Shown one piece after another: positions 1 through 4,473 of a stretch of DNA of 8,001 nucleotides. The notes under the pieces were generated by a model. That model searched no databases, was not told the origin of the DNA, and was given only the letters and a program-made list of their open reading frames with translations. Location of the stretch: contig WFXK01000143.1 of assembly GCA_015490695.1 (NCBI GenBank), positions 1-8,001 on the forward strand, read 5' to 3'. Made by a program: the position numbers and the translations under genes. The stretch is from Bacteroidota bacterium (GTDB taxonomy: Bacteria > Bacteroidota > Bacteroidia > SpSt-205 > S141-50). Every line of letters begins with the position of its first letter. Position 1 is the stretch's first letter.

Positions 1-69
1 GCGTAGCTCAGTTGGTAGAGCAGCGGCCTTCCAAGCCGCAGGTCGCGGGTTCGAGTCCCGTCGCCCGCT
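1..69 (+). tRNA. tRNA-Gly(UCC), 5' end cut by window edge
   Basis: Delivers glycine at GGA (and GGG by wobble) codons. The first three bases are the end of the 5' acceptor strand; the remaining four would lie just left of the window. The D stem is GCTC (6-9) with GAGC (18-21), the anticodon stem GCGGC (23-27) with GCCGC (35-39), and the loop 28-34 carries TCC at 30-32. The T stem is GCGGG (45-49) with CCCGT (57-61), enclosing TTCGAGT. The 3' acceptor strand CGCCCGC is at 62-68 and the discriminator T at 69. CCA is not encoded, so it must be added after transcription. An 8-nt gap to the next tRNA indicates cotranscription. Confidence 0.95.
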
Positions 70-77
70 CAGCGGTT

Positions 78-149
78 GCCGTTGTAGCTCAGGGGTAGAG
101 CGCTTCCTTGGTAAGGAAGAGGTCGGCGGTTCAAGTCCGCCCAACGGCA
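78..149 (+). tRNA. tRNA-Thr(GGU)
   Basis: Decodes threonine codons ACC and ACU. The cloverleaf is complete: acceptor GCCGTTG (78-84) pairs with CAACGGC (142-148), D stem GCTC (87-90) with GAGC (98-101), anticodon stem CTTCC (103-107) with GGAAG (115-119), anticodon GGT at 110-112, and T stem GGCGG (125-129) with CCGCC (137-141) around TTCAAGT. The discriminator is A149 and CCA is not encoded. The gene lies 22 nt before the tuf start codon, so its 3' processing would define the 5' end of a short-leader tuf mRNA. Confidence 0.97.
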
Positions 150-171
150 CGAAAGCAACTTTGTAAGAACC

Positions 172-1359
172 ATGGCAAAAGAAGTATTTGACCGTTCAAA
201 ACCACACGTCAACATCGGAACTATCGGGCACGTAGACCACGGAAAGACTACATTAACCGCAGCCATTACGCATGTGTTGAGTAAGAAAGGGTTAGCGGAA
301 GAGCGCGATTATGAGTCTATTGATAATGCGCCTGAAGAAAAAGAGCGCGGTATTACCATTAATACGGCTCATGTGGAGTATCAAACCGAAAACCGCCATT
401 ATGCCCATGTAGACTGTCCTGGACACGCTGACTATGTGAAAAACATGGTTACAGGGGCAGCACAAATGGATGGCGCAATTTTAGTGGTTTCCGCAACCGA
501 TGGCGTTATGCCTCAAACCCGTGAACACATCTTATTGGCTCGCCAAGTTGGCGTACCCTACATTGTCGTTTTTATTAATAAAGTAGATGCAGTGGACGAT
601 GAAGAGCTAGTGGATCTGGTAGAGATGGAGGTTAGAGAGCTGTTAAATGAGTATGGTTATCCTGGAGATGAAGTTCCTGTTATCCGAGGAAGTGCACTTG
701 GTGCTTTAAATGGTGAACCGCAATGGGAGGAAAAAGTGTTAGAATTACTTAAAGCAGTAGATGAATACATTCCATTACCTCAGCGCGATATTGATAAACC
801 TTTCTTGATGCCTATTGAAGATGTGCTGTCTATCACAGGTAGGGGTACTGTAGTAACAGGACGTATTGAAAGAGGACGTATTAAAGTAGGTGAAGAGGTA
901 GAAATTGTTGGGTTGCGAGAAGATAAATTAAAGACTACGGTTACAGGTGTGGAGATGTTTAGAAAGATTTTAGAAGAGGGACAAGCTGGTGATAACGTCG
1001 GTTTGTTGTTGCGTGGTATAGATAAACGTGAGGTAAGAAGAGGGATGGTTGTTGCGGCACCTGGTACGGTAACACCGCATAAGAAATTTAAAGCAGAGGT
1101 GTATATTTTAACCGAGAAGGAAGGAGGTCGTAAGAAACCGTTCCGTTCTGGTTATCGTCCGCAGTTTTTCTTCCGTACAGCAGACGTAACAGGTACTATC
1201 ACTTTGCCTGAGGGAGTAGAAATGGCAATGCCTGGGGATAATTTAACGATTTTTGTAGAGTTGATTTATCCGATTGCATTAGAAAAACAATTACGTTTTG
1301 CTATTCGTGAAGGCGGTCGTACGATTGGGGCAGGACAAGTAACAGAAGTTTTAGATTAA
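172..1359 (+). CDS. tuf: Elongation factor Tu
   Basis: GTPase that carries aminoacyl-tRNA to the ribosomal A site. At 395 residues it has normal family length. The G domain shows GHVDHGKT (residues 19-26), DCPGH (81-85), NKVD (136-139) and SAL (174-176); domains 2 and 3 follow, ending in the conserved LRFAIREGGRT stretch. The ATG at 172 gives the standard MAKE(V/K)F N-terminus. There is no Shine-Dalgarno sequence in the 22-nt gap after tRNA-Thr. It is followed 9 nt later by tRNA-Trp with no room for a terminator, so tuf is probably cotranscribed with the downstream genes. Residues 321-322, in the conserved GGRHTPF motif of domain 3, are Lys-Lys instead of His-Thr. The positions I could compare with E. 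coli elfamycin-resistance sites (Q124, Y160, G316, Q329, A375) keep the sensitive residue. Confidence 0.98.
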   Translation: MAKEVFDRSKPHVNIGTIGHVDHGKTTLTAAITHVLSKKGLAEERDYESIDNAPEEKERGITINTAHVEYQTENRHYAHVDCPGHADYVKNMVTGAAQMDGAILVVSATDGVMPQTREHILLARQVGVPYIVVFINKVDAVDDEELVDLVEMEVRELLNEYGYPGDEVPVIRGSALGALNGEPQWEEKVLELLKAVDEYIPLPQRDIDKPFLMPIEDVLSITGRGTVVTGRIERGRIKVGEEVEIVGLREDKLKTTVTGVEMFRKILEEGQAGDNVGLLLRGIDKREVRRGMVVAAPGTVTPHKKFKAEVYILTEKEGGRKKPFRSGYRPQFFFRTADVTGTITLPEGVEMAMPGDNLTIFVELIYPIALEKQLRFAIREGGRTIGAGQVTEVLD

Positions 1360-1368
1360 ATACAGGGT

Positions 1369-1441
1369 ACGGGCGTAGCTCAATTGGTAGAGCGCCGGTC
1401 TCCAAAACCGGAGGTTGCGGGTTCGAGTCCTGCCGCCCGTG
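1369..1441 (+). tRNA. tRNA-Trp(CCA)
   Basis: Decodes UGG. Acceptor ACGGGCG (1369-1375) pairs with CGCCCGT (1434-1440), D stem GCTC (1378-1381) with GAGC (1390-1393), anticodon stem CCGGT (1395-1399) with ACCGG (1407-1411), anticodon CCA at 1402-1404, and T stem GCGGG (1417-1421) with CCTGC (1429-1433) around TTCGAGT. The discriminator is G1441, as expected for bacterial tRNA-Trp, and the terminal CCA is not encoded. It sits between tuf (9 nt upstream) and secE (4 nt downstream), so RNase P and 3' processing would cut the transcript here. Confidence 0.97.
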
Positions 1442-1445
1442 CAAA

Positions 1446-1640
1446 ATGAAATGGCTAAAGAAAAAAATCCAACCCTATATAGACGAATTAGCTAAAGTAG
1501 AATGGCCTTCATGGGACGAATTACAAGTCAATACCGTAACCGTATTAGTCGCATCCTTACTATTAGCCATTGTGGTTGCTATCATGGATTTTGTGTTCCA
1601 ACAAGTAATGACCTTTCTATATCAATTATTTATCACTTAA
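1446..1640 (+). CDS. secE: Preprotein translocase subunit SecE
   Basis: Small inner-membrane subunit of the SecYEG protein-export channel. It has 64 residues, the short single-span form found in many bacteria. An amphipathic, lysine-rich N-terminus carries the family motif VEWPSWDE (residues 18-25), followed by one transmembrane helix at about residues 31-51 and a short tail. The start is well fixed: no start codon lies upstream in frame within reach, and the next Met (residue 47) is inside the membrane helix. The ATG lies only 4 nt after the last base of tRNA-Trp, so no ribosome binding site is possible outside the tRNA. nusG follows after 12 nt, the classic secE-nusG pair. Confidence 0.95.
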   Translation: MKWLKKKIQPYIDELAKVEWPSWDELQVNTVTVLVASLLLAIVVAIMDFVFQQVMTFLYQLFIT

Positions 1641-1646
1641 AAGGAA
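1641..1646 (+). promoter_or_regulatory. Possible Shine-Dalgarno site of nusG
   Basis: AAGGAA lies directly after the secE stop codon, 6 nt before the nusG ATG. It matches five consecutive bases of AAGGAGG. It is the only start in this window with a plausible SD element at usual spacing, so it could be functional or chance in a genome that otherwise seems not to use SD sites. Confidence 0.4.
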
Positions 1647-1652
1647 CGTTCT

Positions 1653-2198
1653 ATGGCATTTGAATGGTACGCAGTACGTTGTAGAACAGGAAGAGAAAAA
1701 CACGTAAGACAATATTTAGAAAGTGAATTAGAGCGTAATGGTATGCAGGCACAAGTAAAAAGAATTATAATTCCTTTTATTCGTGCTCCTTATCGTAAAG
1801 GAGGAAAAAAATTGCGTACACGGGAAGCCAGTTTGATGCCAGGCTATTTGTTCGTAGAAGCAGAAATGACCCCTGAGTTAATTCAATTAGTTCGTTCTAT
1901 TCCAGATTGTGCAGGATTTGTAGGAACAGAACGGGGAAGAAAACCTACCCCTATTCCAGAACAACAAATAAAACAAGTGCTACAAAAAGTAGAAGAAGCG
2001 AAAGAAAAAGGTGAATTATTAGAAAGCGAATTTGAAATTGGGGAAGCCGTACGGATTATTGATGGTCCTTTTAGTAGCTTTGAAGCAACGATTCAAGAAA
2101 TAGACACGGAAAAAGGACGTTTAAAAGTACGAGTAAAGATTTTCGGTAGGGAAACTCCTGTGGAAGTGAGTTTTACGCAAGTAGAACGAATTATATAA
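1653..2198 (+). CDS. nusG: Transcription termination/antitermination factor NusG
   Basis: Binds the RNA polymerase clamp to promote processive elongation, and through its KOW domain contacts ribosomal protein S10 or Rho. At 181 residues it has typical length. The NGN domain spans about residues 1-115, starting with a WYAVR strand and containing the core MPGYLFV (62-68). After a Lys/Glu-rich linker, the C-terminal KOW domain covers about 127-181 with IDGPF and the characteristic IFGRETPVE segment. The start at 1653 gives the usual short lead to WYxVR. It lies 12 nt after secE and 7 nt before rplK, as expected for a transcription factor encoded with the L11-L1 genes. I see no insertion domain of the kind found in some NusG relatives. 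Confidence 0.97.
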   Translation: MAFEWYAVRCRTGREKHVRQYLESELERNGMQAQVKRIIIPFIRAPYRKGGKKLRTREASLMPGYLFVEAEMTPELIQLVRSIPDCAGFVGTERGRKPTPIPEQQIKQVLQKVEEAKEKGELLESEFEIGEAVRIIDGPFSSFEATIQEIDTEKGRLKVRVKIFGRETPVEVSFTQVERII

Positions 2199-2205
2199 AA
2201 ATACT

Positions 2206-2664
2206 ATGGCTAAGGAAGTAAAGGCAGTTATTAAATTACAGATACGGGGAGGACAGGCAACACCAGCACCACCAGTAGGACCTGCATTGGGTTCTAAAGG
2301 AGTAAATATTATGGATTTTTGTAAAAAGTTTAATGCGCAGACACAAGATAAAGCAGGGCAATTGTTGCCTGTGATTATTACAGTGTACAAAGACAACACC
2401 TTTGATTTTGTTGTTAAGACGCCTCCTGCGTCGGTGCTTTTAATGCAAGCGGCAGGAGTAGAAAAAGGCTCTTCAGAGCCTAACCGTAAAAAGGTTGGGA
2501 AAGTTACATGGGACCAGATTAAAGAGATTGCGCAAATTAAGTTGCCTGATTTGAATTGTTTTACTTTGGAGGCGGCGATGAAACAGATTGCAGGAACCGC
2601 CCGTAGTTGCGGCATAGAAATTGAAGGAACGCCCCCTTGGGAACAACAAAAAAATCCAGCATAA
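2206..2664 (+). CDS. rplK: 50S ribosomal protein L11
   Basis: Component of the L11 stalk base (GTPase-associated centre) on 23S rRNA, needed for factor-dependent GTP hydrolysis and, in many bacteria, for sensing uncharged tRNA with RelA. The N-terminal domain carries the proline-rich PAPPVGPALG segment contacted by thiopeptides and has no obvious resistance change. The C-terminal RNA-binding domain ends in the family motif GTARSxG at about residues 131-137, with Cys where Met is usual. The protein has 152 residues, about ten more than E. coli L11; the excess is a tail (142-152) of composition TPPWEQQKNPA. The ATG is 7 nt after nusG with no SD, and rplA begins 3 nt after the stop, so translational coupling is likely. 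Confidence 0.97.
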   Translation: MAKEVKAVIKLQIRGGQATPAPPVGPALGSKGVNIMDFCKKFNAQTQDKAGQLLPVIITVYKDNTFDFVVKTPPASVLLMQAAGVEKGSSEPNRKKVGKVTWDQIKEIAQIKLPDLNCFTLEAAMKQIAGTARSCGIEIEGTPPWEQQKNPA

Positions 2665-2667
2665 ATT

Positions 2668-3378
2668 ATGGGAAAGAAACGAGGAAAAAAGTATTTAGAA
2701 GCATTAAAGCAGTACGATAGAAAGAAAGTCTACCCCATAGACGAAGCGATAGAGATTTTGAAAAAAATAAAATTTGAGCGTTTTGATAGCAGTGTAGAGA
2801 TGGCAGTGAACCTTGGGGTAGACCCAAGGCATGCGGACCAAATTGTACGAGGTGTAGTGAATTTACCCCATGGAACAGGAAAAGAAGTAAAAATCTTGGT
2901 ATTAACTTCTCCTGATAAAGAAAAGATTGCAAAAGAAGCAGGAGCGGATTATGTAGGATTAGAGGAATATCTTAAAAAGATAGAACAGGGGTGGTTAGAT
3001 GTGGATGTGATTTTAGCGACGCAAGATGTGATGCCGCAAGTAGCCAAGTATGGACGTATTTTAGGTCCTAAGGGGTTGATGCCCAGTCCTAAGAACGGAC
3101 GTTTGATTCCACCAAAGCCCGATGCGCTTGCTCAAGCCATTAAAGAATTTAAACAAGGGAAAGTGGATTTTCGCGTGGACCGCTACGGTATTGTTCATTT
3201 AGGCATTGGAAAGATTTCTTTTCCAACAGAGCATTTAGTAGAGAACGCAAAAGAAGTGATGCAGACTTTATTGGCATTAAAGCCAGAGAACGTAAAAGGA
3301 ACCTACGTACAACGTATACACGTTTGTACTTCTATGAGTCCGAGTGTTGAGGTGGAACGTAGTTCACTAATGCAGTAG
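2668..3378 (+). CDS. rplA: 50S ribosomal protein L1
   Basis: Forms the mobile L1 stalk that moves deacylated tRNA through the E site; in many bacteria it also represses its own operon by binding mRNA. The length of 236 residues is normal. Domain I sequence SSVEMAVNLGVDPRHADQ, the GPKGLMPSPK segment (residues about 133-142) and the GxxxxRxDRYGIVH region identify the family. Relative to E. coli L1 there seems to be a four-residue insertion (around residues 145-151) just after MPSPK. The start is the ATG 3 nt after rplK; there is no SD. The 7-nt nusG-rplK gap leaves no space for the L1 target found in the E. coli rplK leader, so autoregulation, if present, must use a site inside coding sequence. 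Confidence 0.97.
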   Translation: MGKKRGKKYLEALKQYDRKKVYPIDEAIEILKKIKFERFDSSVEMAVNLGVDPRHADQIVRGVVNLPHGTGKEVKILVLTSPDKEKIAKEAGADYVGLEEYLKKIEQGWLDVDVILATQDVMPQVAKYGRILGPKGLMPSPKNGRLIPPKPDALAQAIKEFKQGKVDFRVDRYGIVHLGIGKISFPTEHLVENAKEVMQTLLALKPENVKGTYVQRIHVCTSMSPSVEVERSSLMQ

Positions 3379-3382
3379 TGCT

Positions 3383-3934
3383 ATGGGAAAGACAAGAGAA
3401 GAGAAGAAAGCAATAGTTGCCGAATTGAAGGCACGCTTAAAGGAGGAGAAAAACTTTTATATTGTTAACGTCGCTGGCTTAAAGGCGACGGAAGACAATC
3501 TTTTTAGAAAGAAGCTTTATGAAAAGGGGTTACGTTTGAAGGTCGTTAAAAATACGTTATTGAAGAAGGCGTTAGAGCAGGCTGCGGAAGAGGCGGCTAA
3601 TGGAGTAGACTATAGTGCGATTTATGAGGTGTTGCGGGGGAGTTCTGCAGTGATTTTCGTAAAAGATGCGTTAAGTGAGCCAGCAAAGGTTATTAAAGCC
3701 TTTCGGGAAGAATTAGGTAGAGATGCGCCGCAGTTAAAAGCGGCTTATATAGAAGAAAGTGTTTATATTGGAGATGAGCAATTAGAAGCGTTAACAAAGA
3801 TTAAGAGCAAGCAAGAATTAATTGCGGAACTTATTGTACTTTTGCGCTCTCCAATTTATCAAGTATTGCAGACGCTACAATCGGCGCCGACGACCTTAAT
3901 GCAGTTATTGAAAAGTTTAGAGGAGCGAACCTAA
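3383..3934 (+). CDS. rplJ: 50S ribosomal protein L10
   Basis: Anchors the L7/L12 dimers to the stalk base. The protein has 183 residues, slightly longer than E. coli L10 (about 165). The globular N-terminal domain has the usual REEKK lead, a FYIVNVAGL strand and VVKNTLLKKAL (about residues 54-64), which identify the family. The C-terminal half ends in a leucine-rich helix that in relatives binds L12 dimers. ATG 3383 is 4 nt after the rplA stop; the alternative GTG or TTG codons would shorten the conserved N-terminus. There is no SD and no space for the L10 leader known from E. coli and Firmicutes. A perfect AAGGAGG occurs inside the gene at 3440-3446 with no start behind it. Confidence 0.96.
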   Translation: MGKTREEKKAIVAELKARLKEEKNFYIVNVAGLKATEDNLFRKKLYEKGLRLKVVKNTLLKKALEQAAEEAANGVDYSAIYEVLRGSSAVIFVKDALSEPAKVIKAFREELGRDAPQLKAAYIEESVYIGDEQLEALTKIKSKQELIAELIVLLRSPIYQVLQTLQSAPTTLMQLLKSLEERT

Positions 3935-3967
3935 GTATTCTATACAAATTTAAAGTTGTTTAGAGCG

Positions 3968-4354
3968 ATGGCAGCGGACTTAAAGGCATTAGCAGAACAG
4001 CTTGTCAATCTGACGGTAAAGGAAGTAAAGGAATTAGCCGACATTTTGAAGGAGGAGTATGGCATTGAGCCTGCCGCAGCGGGTGCTGTGGTGGTAGCAG
4101 GCGGTGGTGCTGAAGCCGCCGAAGCCGAAGCAAAAGAAGAAAAAACCGCCTTTGATGTGATTCTCCAAGAAATTGGACCTAAAAAACTACAAGTTATCAA
4201 AGAAGTGCGCGCTATTACAGGTTTAGGACTGAAAGATGCTAAAGAATTAGTAGAAAAAGCGCCTTCTACCATTAAAGAAGGCATTCCTAAAGCAGAAGCC
4301 GAAGAAATTAAATCCAAATTGGAAGAATTAGGCGCTAAAGTAGAAATTAAGTAA
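3968..4354 (+). CDS. rplL: 50S ribosomal protein L7/L12
   Basis: Multicopy stalk protein that recruits and stimulates translational GTPases. From ATG 3968 it has 128 residues. The N-terminal dimerisation domain (1-33) carries AEQLVNLTVKEV; an Ala/Gly/Glu hinge spans about 34-57; the C-terminal factor-binding domain (58-128) has FDVIL, the conserved KKLQVIKEVRAITGLGLK core and KVEIK at the end. A TTG four codons upstream (3956) would add MFRA, but family members begin MADLK-like, so the ATG is preferred. The 33-nt spacer after rplJ is AT-rich and has no SD. Synonymous codon use changes sharply in the hinge: all four Lys codons before it are AAG, while 13 of 14 after it are AAA. Confidence 0.96.
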   Translation: MAADLKALAEQLVNLTVKEVKELADILKEEYGIEPAAAGAVVVAGGGAEAAEAEAKEEKTAFDVILQEIGPKKLQVIKEVRAITGLGLKDAKELVEKAPSTIKEGIPKAEAEEIKSKLEELGAKVEIK

Positions 4355-4359
4355 GTTTG
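4352..4359 (+). promoter_or_regulatory. Candidate Bacteroidota -7 promoter element for rpoB
   Basis: TAAGTTTG matches the Bacteroidota consensus TAnnTTTG exactly and includes the rplL stop codon. A TTA (4328-4330), one change from the -33 TTG element, lies 21 nt upstream, which fits the known spacing. If real, transcription would start near 4365 and give rpoB a leader of about 110 nt containing both hairpins. At least one other exact match occurs inside rplJ (3837-3844), without a well-spaced -33 element, so chance is a serious alternative. Confidence 0.3.
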
Positions 4360-4388
4360 CCCTGCCCAAGTATCTTATGAAACTTCTA

Positions 4389-4406
4389 CATCTTAGTACT
4401 AAGGTG
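4389..4406 (+). promoter_or_regulatory. First spacer hairpin, containing a 12-nt perfect palindrome
   Basis: As RNA, CATCTTA (4389-4395) pairs with TAAGGTG (4400-4406) through seven pairs, one of them G-U, closing a GTAC loop. At DNA level 4392-4403 is the perfect palindrome CTTAGTACTAAG, so it could instead be a protein-binding site. It abuts the next hairpin with no spacer, which would allow the two helices to stack. Function is unknown. Confidence 0.45.
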
Positions 4407-4450
4407 CCATCTCTTCCCCTTGTGAAAGAGGGAGGAGGTGGTTCTGTTTT
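4407..4450 (+). terminator. Strong hairpin before rpoB: attenuator or RNase III site
   Basis: CCATCTCTTCCC (4407-4418) pairs with GGGAGGAGGTGG (4430-4441) over 12 base pairs, two of them G-U. Beyond a single bulged A (4429), CTT (4419-4421) pairs with AAG (4426-4428) to close a GTGA tetraloop of the GNRA class. A T-rich but interrupted run (4442-4450, seven T of nine) follows. The weak U-tract fits partial termination rather than full termination, since rpoB needs to be expressed. By analogy, the E. coli rplL-rpoB spacer holds both an attenuator and an RNase III processing site. Which role applies here is inference. The AGGAGG in the 3' arm is about 32 nt from the rpoB ATG, too far to act as its ribosome binding site. 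Confidence 0.65.
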
Positions 4451-4473
4451 ATAAAAACTTAATCTTTTAGACT

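Noticed and set aside
150..171. Promoter for tuf in the gap after tRNA-Thr (CAACTTTG resembles TAnnTTTG)
   Set aside because: The first base of the element does not match and no well-spaced TTG is present; cotranscription with the upstream tRNAs is simpler.
69..266. Minus-strand reading frame of 65 codons covering tRNA-Thr and the tuf start
   Set aside because: Its C-terminal part (DLNRRPLPYQGSALPLSY type) is the well-known false protein obtained by translating the antisense of a tRNA gene; the rest is antisense to tuf.
2121..2615. Minus-strand open frame of 164 codons
   Set aside because: It lies antisense to the nusG end and rplK, both clearly real, and shows no family motif; it is a compositional shadow.
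3837..3844. TACTTTTG, an exact -7 consensus match within rplJ, as an rplL promoter
   Set aside because: The nearest TTG is only 12 nt upstream, a wrong spacing, and the site is in coding sequence; kept only as a measure of chance matches.
3944..3959. ACAA/TTGT inverted repeat in the rplJ-rplL spacer
   Set aside because: Only four pairs around an eight-base AT-rich loop; too weak to support a structure.
3956..3967. TTG start for rplL adding four residues
   Set aside because: L7/L12 relatives begin at the equivalent of ATG 3968; the extra MFRA residues are unlike any N-terminus I know in the family.
4049..4100. AAGGAGG followed by an ATG at 4059 in another frame inside rplL
   Set aside because: The spacing is only 3 nt and the frame closes after 12 codons; it lies within a well-supported gene.
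3940..4317. Minus-strand open frame of 125 codons rich in Ala and Ser
   Set aside because: It is the antisense image of the Ala/Glu-rich rplL and has no independent support.
4431..4441. GGAGGAGG upstream of rpoB as its ribosome binding site
   Set aside because: It is about 32 nt from the ATG and is base-paired in the hairpin; no start codon lies at a usual distance behind it.
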